Notes under the pieces: model-generated
Databases searched by the model: none
Told to the model about the DNA's origin: nothing
What the model saw: the letters and a program-made list of their open reading frames with translations, nothing else
From: Streptomyces montanisoli
GTDB lineage: Bacteria; Actinomycetota; Actinomycetes; Streptomycetales; Streptomycetaceae
DNA length: 42,771 nucleotides
Direction: 5' to 3'
NCBI RefSeq assembly: GCF_017813245.1
Contig: NZ_JAGIQL010000045.1
Location: 1 to 42,771 of the forward strand
Shown here: one piece after another, positions 14,104 to 22,858 of the stretch
Position numbering within the stretch: position 1 is the first letter of the stretch
Layout of the letters: every line of letters starts with the position of its first letter
Position numbers and translations under genes: made by a program

Positions 14104-16236
14104 TCACTCGACTTCGATGCCGAAGTCCCCCACCAGCGCCTCAAGGCCGCCCCGGTAGCCCTTGCCGCCCAGCACGAAGTCCCAGTCGCCGCCCGCGCGC
14201 CGCCGGAACGAGCCGAGTACCAGGGCCGTCTCGCCCGGACGCCCGTCCGAGACCGCCAGCCGGTCGAGTTCCGCGCCCGACGCGTCCCGCAGCAGTACGC
14301 CCGCGTCCGTGAACCCCGACAGGTCGGCCTCCGGGTTGGCCACCGGGTCGACGGCGGCGACGAGGACGAGCCGGTCGGCGCCCGGCGGCAGGCGGTCGAA
14401 GCCGACGCGTATCGCCGCGCGGTCGCCGCGGGACGGCTCCACCATGGCGACCGAACCGTCCGGCGTGCGGCGGTTGTTGAAGAACACGAAGTGGTCGTCG
14501 CTCAGCACGCGCCCGCCGCGGCACACCAGCGCGCACACGTCCAGCGCGACCTGCCCGGCCCACACCATGCCGAGCGTCGCGGCGTCCGGATCGGCCTGCG
14601 GTACGTCCACCAGCGTGGCGCCGGGGCCGGCACCCGTGTCCGAACCGGCGCCAACGCCAACGCCAATTCCGGCGCCCGTGCCCCCGCCTTCACCGAGCCG
14701 GCCGCGCAGCCCGTACCTGTGCAGCAGCTCCACCAGCTCGGGGCCCGAGACCAGTTGCAGCGGCTTGCCGTTGGCGAACGCCCGCGAGCCGTTGCCGAAC
14801 CCCGAGGTCGTGACGAGGAGCCCCTTGTTCGCGCCCTGGTCCTGGACCGTCCCGTACAGGTCGCGCACCGCGGTGGGCGGCACCGTGTTGCGGTAGCGCT
14901 TCACCTGCACCACGATCTTGCCGCCGCTGATCGGGTCGGGGTCGAGCGCGTCCACGTCCACACCGCCGTCGCCCGACCTGCGCGTCGTCAGCGCCCGCAT
15001 CCCGCGCGCCCGGAACAGCTCGGCGACGAGCTCCTCGAACTCCAGCGGGTCCATCTCGAACAGGTCGGGCTCCTCGCCCGCGCCGTGCGAGACGACGGCG
15101 CCCGCGCCCACGTCGCCCGGCAGCCGGCCGTGCGCGACCGCCGCGAGCTGCTCGGGACGGGTGGACAGGCGGCCGCGCAAGCCGTCCACCAGGCAGTCGA
15201 CCGGGCTCACCAGCTCCAGGTTGAGCGCCTCGAAGTCCGCGCGACGCACATCCACCGACGCCAGGTACACGCGCGTCCGGCGACCCGTCGCCGGGTCCGG
15301 GCCTTCGGCGAAGCCGTTCAGCGCCACCGCGCGCAGCACGCCGAACTCGTCCGCCGCGAAGACGTCACGCAGCACGAGCAGGACACACTGCGCGAGCGTG
15401 TCCCGGTAGAGCGCGCGCCGCTGCGTGACCGGGCGCGCCACCTCGCGCTCCTCGTCCGCACTCGCCACGTACCGCACCGACTTCACCTCGGGCACGGCCT
15501 CGTACGGCGGGAGCTCCCAGTCGAGCACCAGCTCGCCCGCGAACCCGTCGAAGGCCGCCGACACCTGGCGCGGGAACGCGTCGGGCCACGCCGTCGACGC
15601 GTACAAGGCGGCCGAGAAGTACTCGACGACCGTGGCCGCCTCGCCGTCGCGCAGCCCGGCCGCCATCGCGCGCACGCTGTCGTTGTGGCGCTGCGTCCCG
15701 GCCCGCACGCCGGCCGCCCACTCGTCGTACGCCCTGCGGTACTCGGCGAGTTGGCGCGTGCGCTGCTCCTGCGCGTACTGGGCCGCGCGCAGGTCGTGCT
15801 CGTAGCGCTGCCGCGCCTCCTGGAGCGCCGCCTGGCGCCGCGCCTGCGACCAGCCGCCGCCGGCCGGCCGGTAGCGCGCCGGGTCGGGCAGGGGGACGGG
15901 ATGGGCCAGCGCGCCCGGCGCGAACGGCTCGAGCGGGCCCTGCTCGCGCATCAGCGACGCCGTGCCGAACGGCGGCGCGCCGCACCCCTTCACCAGCAGC
16001 CCCGACAGCTCGGCGACACGCCCCTCGAGCTCGGCGGTGCGGCGCTGGGCCTCCGCCTCGCGCTCCCGCTTGTACTGCGCGCGCAGCTCGCGGTCGGCCC
16101 GCGTCGCCGCCTGATGCCGCCGCCGCTCCTCCCGCTGGGCGGCGGCCCGCTCGCGCTGCCGCGCCTCGTACTGCCGCTGCTGCTGACGCTGCGCCTCCGC
16201 CCAGACCCCCGCCAGTCCGCCGGCACGATGGCTCAT
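14104..16236 (-). CDS. Coiled-coil / Mrr-type restriction endonuclease / TerD fusion protein
   Basis: 710 aa. Residues about 10-75 are an Arg/Glu/Gln-rich coiled coil and a second helical stretch lies at about 130-190. A Mrr-like nuclease domain spans about 396-510, with the PD-(D/E)xK pattern GDGGVDVDALD and IVVQVKRYRN (acidic residues, then Gln-x-Lys) followed by NKGLLVTTSGF. A Gly-rich linker (about 512-540) joins it to a C-terminal TerD domain (about 545-710) with the calcium-site segment SDDHFVFFNNRRTPDGSV. ATG 16236 is preferred because GGGGAGG lies 9 bases upstream; a GTG at 16254 would place that sequence inside the gene. It probably cleaves foreign or damaged DNA, with TerD targeting or regulating it. 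No methyltransferase lies nearby. Confidence 0.88.
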   Translation of the reverse strand: MSHRAGGLAGVWAEAQRQQQRQYEARQRERAAAQREERRRHQAATRADRELRAQYKREREAEAQRRTAELEGRVAELSGLLVKGCGAPPFGTASLMREQGPLEPFAPGALAHPVPLPDPARYRPAGGGWSQARRQAALQEARQRYEHDLRAAQYAQEQRTRQLAEYRRAYDEWAAGVRAGTQRHNDSVRAMAAGLRDGEAATVVEYFSAALYASTAWPDAFPRQVSAAFDGFAGELVLDWELPPYEAVPEVKSVRYVASADEEREVARPVTQRRALYRDTLAQCVLLVLRDVFAADEFGVLRAVALNGFAEGPDPATGRRTRVYLASVDVRRADFEALNLELVSPVDCLVDGLRGRLSTRPEQLAAVAHGRLPGDVGAGAVVSHGAGEEPDLFEMDPLEFEELVAELFRARGMRALTTRRSGDGGVDVDALDPDPISGGKIVVQVKRYRNTVPPTAVRDLYGTVQDQGANKGLLVTTSGFGNGSRAFANGKPLQLVSGPELVELLHRYGLRGRLGEGGGTGAGIGVGVGAGSDTGAGPGATLVDVPQADPDAATLGMVWAGQVALDVCALVCRGGRVLSDDHFVFFNNRRTPDGSVAMVEPSRGDRAAIRVGFDRLPPGADRLVLVAAVDPVANPEADLSGFTDAGVLLRDASGAELDRLAVSDGRPGETALVLGSFRRRAGGDWDFVLGGKGYRGGLEALVGDFGIEVE

Positions 16237-16460
16237 GTCCCACGCCCTCCCCACACCGCGGCGCGTGCGGTGCCACCCCGCCGCGCCGCGTTCCCCTCAC
16301 CCGGCACTTTTCGCGCTGCCCGCGCGTCTCGTGGTCGATTCTCCCGGACGCCGACCACCGTGAATGCAGGGTCCGCCCTACATTCGCCGATGAGTTTCGC
16401 GCGCGGGACGGGTCTTCCCCTCCGACAGCGCACGCAGAGCGACCGGCTCATGGAGGAACC

Positions 16461-16937
16461 ATGCCCAAGCTCATCCCGAACCTGTGGTTCGACTCGAACG
16501 GCATGGAGGCCGCGGAGTACTACGTCTCGGTCTTCCCGAACTCGCGGATCAACCACGTCTCGCACTACGGCGACGCGGGGCCGGGCCCGGCGGGCACGGT
16601 CCTGACCGTCGAGTTCGAGCTGGACGGCCGGCCTTTCACGATCATCAACGGCGGCCCGGAGTTCACGTTCGACGAGGCGGTCTCGTTCCAGATCGACTGC
16701 GCCGACCAGCAGGAGGTCGACGCCTACTGGGACCGGCTGGTCGGCGACGGCGGCCAGGAGGGCCCCTGCGGCTGGCTCAAGGACAAGTACGGCCTGTCGT
16801 GGCAGGTGGTGCCCGCCGCCATGGCCGCGCTGATGGCCGACCCGGACCAGGCGCGTACCGACCGGGCGATGAAGGCCATGCTCGGCATGAAGAAGCTCGA
16901 CATCGCGGCCCTGGAGGCAGCGGCGAACGGGGCGTGA
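16461..16937 (+). CDS. VOC-family (PhnB-like) protein
   Basis: 158 aa. The opening LIPNLWFDSNGMEAAEYYVS and the following FPNSRI are typical of PhnB-type vicinal-oxygen-chelate proteins, as are TVLTVEFELDGRPFTIINGG and GWLKDKYGLSWQVVP. The beta-alpha-beta-beta-beta modules occur twice, forming a small metal-binding barrel. The natural substrate of this branch is generally unknown; it is often annotated as a glyoxalase/bleomycin-resistance relative without proof. GGAGG lies 6 bases before the ATG. It is monocistronic, ending in a perfect hairpin. Confidence 0.9.
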   Translation: MPKLIPNLWFDSNGMEAAEYYVSVFPNSRINHVSHYGDAGPGPAGTVLTVEFELDGRPFTIINGGPEFTFDEAVSFQIDCADQQEVDAYWDRLVGDGGQEGPCGWLKDKYGLSWQVVPAAMAALMADPDQARTDRAMKAMLGMKKLDIAALEAAANGA

Positions 16938-16939
16938 CG

Positions 16940-16972
16940 GGCGGCATCGCGGGTCGCGCCCGCGATGCCGCC
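16940..16972 (+). terminator. Terminator hairpin after the VOC gene
   Basis: A perfect 14-bp stem: GGCGGCATCGCGGG (16940-16953) pairs with CCCGCGATGCCGCC (16959-16972) across the loop TCGCG. It begins 3 bases after the stop codon. Confidence 0.85.
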
Positions 16973-17154
16973 GGGTCGCGGCCGCGCGCGGGGCGGGTCG
17001 CGCCGTCGGGGTCGTCCGCGCCGTCACGGGGGCGGGGCGGACGGGCGTCTGCGCCGACTCCGAGGGTGGGGAGGATCGGTCCCTGGTGGGGCTGACCCGG
17101 TTATGGCCGGCGTCCTGGTAGGCGCGGGTGAGCGTGTACGGGGCTTGGCTCGAG

Positions 17155-17278
17155 CGCCGGCCGTGATGACGTCGAAGTCCTCGTCCCGCAGCGCGCGGGC
17201 GATCACATCACGCGGCCAACGGTCGTCCTCGGCAAGGAGGACCAGGCTGTCGAGGGTCTTTCTCACGGTGACGCCCAT
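17155..17278 (-). pseudogene. Possible remnant of a response-regulator receiver domain
   Basis: From ATG 17278 about 40 residues resemble the start of a receiver domain: SLVLLAEDD (beta 1 with the acidic pair), WPRDVIARALRDEDF (helix 1) and DVITAG (beta 2). Similarity then ends and the frame continues into low-complexity Pro/Arg sequence with no phospho-acceptor Asp. It lies 30 bp downstream of the intact response regulator, on the same strand. Probably a truncated duplicate; chance similarity is possible over such a short span. Confidence 0.35.
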
Positions 17279-17308
17279 CTCTTCCGCGGTCGCACGGAGA
17301 GGTGATGT

Positions 17309-18070
17309 CTACGCCACTGCAGGCGGTGGTGGCTTCGTCTCCGGTGTGGTCTCAAGCCGGTAGCCGTGTCCGCGCAGCGTGGTGATGTGCGGCAGGAGGC
17401 ACAGGGAGGATGCCGATGCCTGTGCTGTGGCCAGCTTGCGGCGGAGCGAGGCCATGGTGACGTCGAGGGTCTTGGTGGGGCCGAACCAGTTCTCGTCCCA
17501 GACCTGGGCCATCAGCTCCTCACGGGATACGGCGGCGTCGGCTCGGCGGGCGAGTGCGGTCAGCAGGTCGAATTCCTTGGGGCGCAGGACGAGCTCTGAC
17601 CCGCCTACCAGGCACCGGCGGGCCTGGAGGTCCATGGTCAGTCCGCCGAGTAGGATCGGCGGCTCGGCAGGGGACGGGGCGGGCCGGCGTCTGAGGTGGG
17701 CGCGCAGCCGGGCCATCAGCACGGAGAGGCTGAATGGCTTCTGGAGGTAGTCGTCGGCGCCTGCGTCGAGTCCGGCGATGACGTCGATCTCCTCGCTGCG
17801 TGCGGTGAGGATCACGATGAGCGTGCCGGGCAGATGGGTGCGAAGGTGACGGGCCACGTCCAGGCCGTCGGCGTCGGGGAGGCCGAGGTCGAGGATCACC
17901 ACGTCATAGGCTGCCGACCGGGCGACCTCGCCGAGTGCGCCGCCGGCCGTCCGGCACCAGGTGGGGGCGTATCCGCCGCCGGTGAGGCCGGTCTCCAGGT
18001 GGCGTCCGATGACGTCGTCGTCCTCGACGACGAGGACCCGGAGACCGGCCGGCGGCACGGGCTCTTGCAT
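17309..18070 (-). CDS. OmpR/PhoB-family response regulator
   Basis: 253 aa from ATG 18070; GTG 18076 is equally possible and neither has a ribosome binding site. The receiver domain has RVLVVEDDD (acidic pair near 17-19), phospho-acceptor Asp in VVILDLGLPD at about 61 and the conserved Lys in LQKPFS. The C-terminal winged helix has LRPKEFDLLTALARR and TLDVTMASLRRKL, then GHGYRLE. It follows the ABC permease by 37 bp on the same strand, so it is probably the last gene of that operon. The likely partner kinase is at 22859, divergent from the far end of the operon. Confidence 0.92.
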   Translation of the reverse strand: MQEPVPPAGLRVLVVEDDDVIGRHLETGLTGGGYAPTWCRTAGGALGEVARSAAYDVVILDLGLPDADGLDVARHLRTHLPGTLIVILTARSEEIDVIAGLDAGADDYLQKPFSLSVLMARLRAHLRRRPAPSPAEPPILLGGLTMDLQARRCLVGGSELVLRPKEFDLLTALARRADAAVSREELMAQVWDENWFGPTKTLDVTMASLRRKLATAQASASSLCLLPHITTLRGHGYRLETTPETKPPPPAVA

Positions 18071-18107
18071 GGTCACAGCGTAGAGCGCCCGTCTCCGCCT
18101 GTGTCCT

Positions 18108-20768
18108 TCACAGGTCGCGCAGCTCCTCGACGGCGGGCCGCCGGGAGCGTCGGGCCCCGTTGAGTGCCGCGCCGGCGACGGCGGCGACGGATGTCAGCAC
18201 TGCCAGAGCCAGGTATGGCCAGGGGACCGCAAGCGCTGCGGGCGGTGGATCGAACACGCCGCTGAGGACCTTGACGAGCATCTGGGACAGGACCCACCCG
18301 ATGACGCCGCCGCCGATCAGGCCCCCGGCCGTGACGAGGGCGGCCTCGCCCAGCACGAGGCCGCGGAGCTGCCGCCGTTTCGCGCCGAGCACGGTGGCGA
18401 TGGCGAAGGTGCGCCGGCGCTCGGCAAGCCCCAGGGCCAGCACCAGACCGCCTGCCCCGGCCGCGAGGAGGATGGCGAAGACCAACTCGATGCGGGTCAG
18501 TCCTGACAGGTCGACGGAGGTGAGGCTGGTGCCGACCTTCGAACGCGTCTGGGTGATGTCGGTCACCTGTGCGTTCGTGCCGACCGTGTGCCGAAGCCGG
18601 TCGGCGACCGCCTTCTGGTGGGTACCGCCGGTGTCCACCAGGAACGTGCCGACCGCGTCGCTCCCGGTGACCTTGGCGACGTAGGAGGCGTTGGCGACGA
18701 AGAAGCTGTCGCTCGGCGCGGTGGGGAACTCCTTGACGACCCCCGCGTAGTGGAAGGGCACGGTGCGCAGCCGGTGAGTGCGGCCGTCCTGGATGCGCAG
18801 TTTGACGGTGTCACCGGGCTTGAGCTGGAAGTCCCGCACGGTCTCGGCGCTCAACAGCAGCGAATCCGGGTGCTTGGCCAGCTTGTCCATCAGCTGCTGC
18901 GCGGTGCCGCCGGCGAAGTAGGAGTCCTGCAGAGAGGTCGCCGAGGTGATCGAGTGGGGCCGTACCCCGTACAGGTCCTGCAGGTCGGAGCCGACGTAGG
19001 CGAAGCGGTGCTGAAGCGGTTCCACATGCCGTACGCCCTGGACGTGCAGTCGGCTTGCGGGCTTCGGTCCCACGTGGGCCCCGGGCGGTTCGGTGACCGC
19101 CACGTCGGCGCCGTTGGTGAGCTGCGCGTCGGCTTCCGCCTGCTGGGCGTAGGTCGCGTTGAAGGTGGCGGTGGATGCGGCGAAGGCCAGGGCGAGGGCG
19201 AGGACGACCACGGAGCGGGCCAGCGGCCTGCGGCGACGGGTCAGGAGAGCAGCGGCCATGCCCGAGAGGTTTCCCGTCAGGGGTCGGTTCAGCCTGCCGA
19301 GCACCCTGCGGCCGTGGGTGAGCGCCAGGGTCGCCAGTCGCCACAACAGCAGTGCCGCGCCGCCCCACAAGAGCGCGGGTCCGAAGAACGCCCAGTACGA
19401 GACCGAGATGCGCGGTACCCCTTCCGGCGCGAGCACGAGGGCGTACTGATCGCCGCTGGAAGCCCAGAAGACCAGCAGGGAGATCGCGATCAGGGCGAAG
19501 TCCAGGCAGTAGCGCATCCACCAGGGGGACCGGTGCGTGGAGGCGCTGCGCCGCGCGTCCGCCACGGTACTCGAGCGCAGTTCGCGTAGGGCCGGCACGA
19601 GCACGGCGGAGGCGGCGACGGCCAGTCCCACGACGACGGCGGCGCCGAACCAGAGTGCCGCCGACAGTCCGGTCGCGCCGAACGCGGCTGTGCCGAAGGC
19701 TGTTTGGCCCAGAACGGCCGCGGCGCCGATGCCGAGCAGGCCGCCGGCCAGTCCGACGGTGCCGGCCTCGAGGGCGGCAAGGCCGAGCACCTGCCGGGGC
19801 CGCAGCCCGCGCAGTCGCAGCAGAGCTTGCTCACCGCGGCGCCGTTCCGCACCCGCGCCGGTCACGGCCGCGGTCAGCACGGCCGCCAGCACGGCCCCGG
19901 GGAGGCCGAGGAAGAGGAAGAGGATCTGCGCGTAGAGCGCGTCCTCGCGCGCCGCGCCGAGTGCGGCGCCCAGGTTGTCGCCGACCAGGGCGCCGCCGGA
20001 GGCGCGTGCCTCCAGGTTGTGGGCCGCGTGGGTCACGCTCTGGTAGGCGCCCGACGGGTCGGCCGGCAGCGGCGCGTCCCGGTTGACGTGGATCTGGGTC
20101 GTCACGGCGGACGGGTCGGCGGCAGCCGCCTTCTTCACCAGGGCCGCGAACTGACGGCTCGGCATGAGCAGCACGTTGTCCGGCGGTGCGGCCGGCTGCG
20201 CCTGGGGAGGGGCGCCCACCTTCTGGAAGAGTGAGTCGGCCTGCGGCAGCTCCACGACTCCGTCGATGTGCACCGACACCGCCCGGCCGGTGCCCGGCAG
20301 CCGCACCTGGACGGTGTCGCCGGGGGCGGCGTGCAGATTGGCGGCGGTCTGCTGAGCGAGAAGCACACCGGTGGGTGATCCCGTCAGCCTCCGGATCTCA
20401 CCGGGAAACGCCTTCTGGTAGCCGTTCGGGAGGCCGAGCAGCATCCCCGCGCCGGTCCGCTGCGAGGCGCCGCCGGAGCTGGAGCTGAAGGCCGTGGTGC
20501 GCGCGTAGCCGACCGGCAGCGCCGTCTTTGTGCCGCTGTCCGCGCGGACCTGCGAGAGCACCGCGTGAGCGGAGGCCCCCGGTTGCACCTCGACCTGCCA
20601 GTCGACTGCCACCGCCTGTTGCGCCCGGTGGGTCATCTGCGACTTCGAGGCGGTGAGGAAGGCGCCCAGCGACGCCACCAGGCACACGGAGACCGCGATC
20701 CCGGCGACGGTGGCCAGCAGCCTGCCGGTCCGGCGGCGCAGCAGCCCGCCGAGCCACGCGACGATCAT
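18108..20768 (-). CDS. FtsX/MacB-type ABC transporter permease
   Basis: 886 aa with about ten membrane segments: one near residues 17-40, three in the middle (FLGLPGAVLAAVLTAAVTG and the next two), a central pair plus SVVVLALALAFAAS, and three at the C-terminus ending AVLTSVAAVAGAAL. Two large extracytoplasmic domains, about residues 45-300 and 550-770, separate them, as in duplicated FtsX-type permeases. Such permeases work as mechanotransmitters or exporters of peptides, lipoproteins or antibiotics, not as importers. ATG 20768 overlaps the upstream ATPase stop (ATGA), so translation is coupled. Confidence 0.92.
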   Translation of the reverse strand: MIVAWLGGLLRRRTGRLLATVAGIAVSVCLVASLGAFLTASKSQMTHRAQQAVAVDWQVEVQPGASAHAVLSQVRADSGTKTALPVGYARTTAFSSSSGGASQRTGAGMLLGLPNGYQKAFPGEIRRLTGSPTGVLLAQQTAANLHAAPGDTVQVRLPGTGRAVSVHIDGVVELPQADSLFQKVGAPPQAQPAAPPDNVLLMPSRQFAALVKKAAAADPSAVTTQIHVNRDAPLPADPSGAYQSVTHAAHNLEARASGGALVGDNLGAALGAAREDALYAQILFLFLGLPGAVLAAVLTAAVTGAGAERRRGEQALLRLRGLRPRQVLGLAALEAGTVGLAGGLLGIGAAAVLGQTAFGTAAFGATGLSAALWFGAAVVVGLAVAASAVLVPALRELRSSTVADARRSASTHRSPWWMRYCLDFALIAISLLVFWASSGDQYALVLAPEGVPRISVSYWAFFGPALLWGGAALLLWRLATLALTHGRRVLGRLNRPLTGNLSGMAAALLTRRRRPLARSVVVLALALAFAASTATFNATYAQQAEADAQLTNGADVAVTEPPGAHVGPKPASRLHVQGVRHVEPLQHRFAYVGSDLQDLYGVRPHSITSATSLQDSYFAGGTAQQLMDKLAKHPDSLLLSAETVRDFQLKPGDTVKLRIQDGRTHRLRTVPFHYAGVVKEFPTAPSDSFFVANASYVAKVTGSDAVGTFLVDTGGTHQKAVADRLRHTVGTNAQVTDITQTRSKVGTSLTSVDLSGLTRIELVFAILLAAGAGGLVLALGLAERRRTFAIATVLGAKRRQLRGLVLGEAALVTAGGLIGGGVIGWVLSQMLVKVLSGVFDPPPAALAVPWPYLALAVLTSVAAVAGAALNGARRSRRPAVEELRDL

Positions 20769-21430
20769 GACTTCTCCTCCTGGACGTCGACCAGCCGGCC
20801 GCCGTGCATGGCCAGCCTCGTGGTCATGCGCGCGGCGATGGCAGGGTCGTGGGTGGTCACGACGAGCGCGGCGCCCGTCGCGTCGGCAGCGGAGAGCAGC
20901 GTGTCCAGAACGCGCTGGCCGGTCACTCCGTCGAGGCGGCCGGTCGGTTCGTCGGCCAGGATGAGGCGCGGAGCGAGCGCCAGTACCCGGGCGACCGCCG
21001 CCCGCTGCCCCTGGCCGCCCGAGATCTCCTCGGGCAGGTGCTCGGCGAGGTCGGCGATCGCGGTCAGACGCAGTGCGGCCAGGGCGGCGGCGTGGGCCGT
21101 CTCCTCGGACGCTCCGCCGACCACCAGAGGCAGCGCGACGTTCTCGGCCACGGTCAGCGCGGGTATCAGACTGGGCCCCTGGAAGATCATGCCGACGTCC
21201 TGCGCCGAGAACGGTCCGGAGCGCAGGACCGTGCCTCCGGTGGGCTCCTCGAGTCCTGCGATCAGGTGCAGCAGCGTGGACTTGCCCGACCCGGACGCAC
21301 CGGTGATGGCCATGCGCTCGCCGGCGCGGATCCGGCAGTTGACGCCCTGCACCGCCACGACGGCGGTCGGCCCGCCGCCGAAGGTGCGCGAGGCGTCGCG
21401 GCATTCGAGCAGCACGTCAGTCGCGCTCAT
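20765..21430 (-). CDS. ABC transporter ATP-binding protein (second of two)
   Basis: 221 aa, MacB/LolD size. Walker A is ITGASGSGKSTLL (about residues 42-54), the Q-loop is IFQGPSL, the signature is ISGGQGQRAAVAR and Walker B is LILADEPTG with the switch His in TTHDP. It supplies energy for the FtsX-type permease encoded next, with which it overlaps by 4 bases. Its start lies inside the end of the previous ATPase gene (14-bp overlap). The signature reads SGGQGQ rather than the more common SGGQQQ, a minor change. Confidence 0.93.
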   Translation of the reverse strand: MSATDVLLECRDASRTFGGGPTAVVAVQGVNCRIRAGERMAITGASGSGKSTLLHLIAGLEEPTGGTVLRSGPFSAQDVGMIFQGPSLIPALTVAENVALPLVVGGASEETAHAAALAALRLTAIADLAEHLPEEISGGQGQRAAVARVLALAPRLILADEPTGRLDGVTGQRVLDTLLSAADATGAALVVTTHDPAIAARMTTRLAMHGGRLVDVQEEKS

Positions 21431-22109
21431 CGACGTTCCTCCCGTCGTGCAAGGTGATCACCCGGTCGGCGATGCTCAGCGCGGCGCTGCTGTGGGTGAC
21501 CAGCAGCACGGCGCGACCGTCGTTCGCGCGACGCCGCAGGATCTGAAGGACGCGCTGCTCGCTGTCGCCGTCGAGTTCGCCGGTCGGCTCGTCGGCCAGC
21601 ACCACGTCGGGGTCGTTGGCGAGAGCCGCCGCGAGGCCGGCTCGGGCGAGTTCACCACCGGAGAGTTCTTGTGGGAGGGCGTCGGCACGGTGACTCAGCT
21701 CAACCTGGTCGAGCAGCTCCGTCACAGGCCGGTGCCGCCCGTGGCGGTCGGCTGCGCGGGCCAGGCGGATGTTGTCGCGCACGCTCAGGTGGCGGATGAG
21801 GGTTCCCGACTGCAGCAGGATCCCGACGTGCCGGGCGCGAAGGCGGGAGCGTTCCGCCTCCGGCCGGTGGCTGATCCGCGTGCCACCGACGTGGACGGCG
21901 CCTCCCGAGGGCTCGTCCAGCCCGGCCAGGCAGGCGAGCAGGGTCGACTTGCCCGACCCGGAGGGGCCGATGACCGCCACCGTCTCGCCGCGCCGCACGC
22001 GGATGTCCACACCGCGCAGGGCGGCCGTCTCGTCCTCACCGACGCGGAAGAAGCGGTACAGGCCGCGCCCGTCGAGGAGCGGCGCGGCATTCGGGTCGTC
22101 GTCCTTCAT
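21417..22109 (-). CDS. ABC transporter ATP-binding protein (first of two)
   Basis: 230 aa. Walker A is VIGPSGSGKSTLL, the Q-loop region reads GILLQSGTL, the signature is LSGGELARAGLAAAL and Walker B is VVLADEPTGELDG, followed by the His switch VTHSS. All catalytic elements appear intact, so both ATPases of the operon may be active and could form a heterodimer under the single large permease. ATG 22109 lies 5 bases after the lipoprotein stop. The signature SGGELA departs from the usual SGGQxQ. Confidence 0.92.
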   Translation of the reverse strand: MKDDDPNAAPLLDGRGLYRFFRVGEDETAALRGVDIRVRRGETVAVIGPSGSGKSTLLACLAGLDEPSGGAVHVGGTRISHRPEAERSRLRARHVGILLQSGTLIRHLSVRDNIRLARAADRHGRHRPVTELLDQVELSHRADALPQELSGGELARAGLAAALANDPDVVLADEPTGELDGDSEQRVLQILRRRANDGRAVLLVTHSSAALSIADRVITLHDGRNVDERD

Positions 22110-22114
22110 CGCGT

Positions 22115-22714
22115 TCACTTCCAGCTGAAGGAGTCGGTGACGATGCGCCACGGATCGACATTGTCCGCGTGCACCGGCCCGGAGAGGGTGATGTCCACCT
22201 GGTGGCCGTTGCGGAAGAAGGCGTACCGCTCGAAGGCGTCCGTGACCGTCTTGCCGGTCACCGGGTCCGGTGCTGAGTCGCCCTGATAGGTGAGCAGCAC
22301 GACCTTGCCGGCGTGCCGGGAGACGGTCTTCACATCGCTCTTCGTGAAGTGCGGCACCTGCTTGCGGAGCTTCGGCACGACGGTCGCCTTGACGGATGCG
22401 GGATCCGGCGCCGTCGAGGAGGAGGCGGAGATCGCGATGTGGTTCAGCTTGTCGGCAAAGGTGGTGCCGGAGCCCTGGTTCTTGCGTGTCCAGCCTTCCG
22501 GAACCTTGACCGTGAAGGTGCCCTTGTCGGGTGTGAAGGACACATAAGCCTGGTTGTCGGGTATGTCGCCGGCCGGGTTGGACTCGGCGGAGGGCCCCGG
22601 TGAACCGCCCGCGTCGTGTGAGGCGCCGGATGAGGCGCCGGACGAGGCGCCGCAACCGGCGAGCAGGCCGCCGGCCAGAAGGGCAGCCGCTGTGGTGAGG
22701 AGATGAGTGCGCAT
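22115..22714 (-). CDS. Lipoprotein of the ABC transporter operon
   Basis: 199 aa. The signal peptide ends in a lipobox LLAGC (Cys at residue 21), then a Ser/Gly/Ala-rich linker to about residue 50 and a folded domain (TFTVKVPEGWTRK to DPWRIVTDSFSWK). The fold looks like the LpqN/PsbP-type small lipoproteins often encoded with actinobacterial transporters; this is a loose resemblance. It is the first gene of the operon lipoprotein - ATPase - ATPase - permease - response regulator and probably acts on the outer face as a ligand-binding or permease-assisting subunit. Confidence 0.85.
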   Translation of the reverse strand: MRTHLLTTAAALLAGGLLAGCGASSGASSGASHDAGGSPGPSAESNPAGDIPDNQAYVSFTPDKGTFTVKVPEGWTRKNQGSGTTFADKLNHIAISASSSTAPDPASVKATVVPKLRKQVPHFTKSDVKTVSRHAGKVVLLTYQGDSAPDPVTGKTVTDAFERYAFFRNGHQVDITLSGPVHADNVDPWRIVTDSFSWK

Positions 22715-22753
22715 CGTTCGTCGAGCCCTTCTGGAGAGGAACGGACACCCAGG

Positions 22754-22796
22754 ACGCTAGGAAGGTGCGGGTTAACCCATCCGACGCTGACGGTTA
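22754..22796. promoter_or_regulatory. Candidate control region of the ABC operon
   Basis: On the minus strand TAGCGT (22759-22754) is a plausible -10 for the lipoprotein gene, about 40 bp before its start. There is no good -35. Instead the perfect palindrome GGGTTAACCC lies at 22769-22778, and GGTTA recurs at 22792-22796, 22 bp (two turns) from the first copy at 22770. A weak -35 covered by a direct repeat fits activation by an OmpR-type regulator such as the one in this operon. Confidence 0.4.
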
Positions 22797-22858
22797 GACG
22801 ACGGCAAAACCCGGTGTCACCTTCCCTACCCCCCCCTGTCGGGCCGCATCATGGGGCC

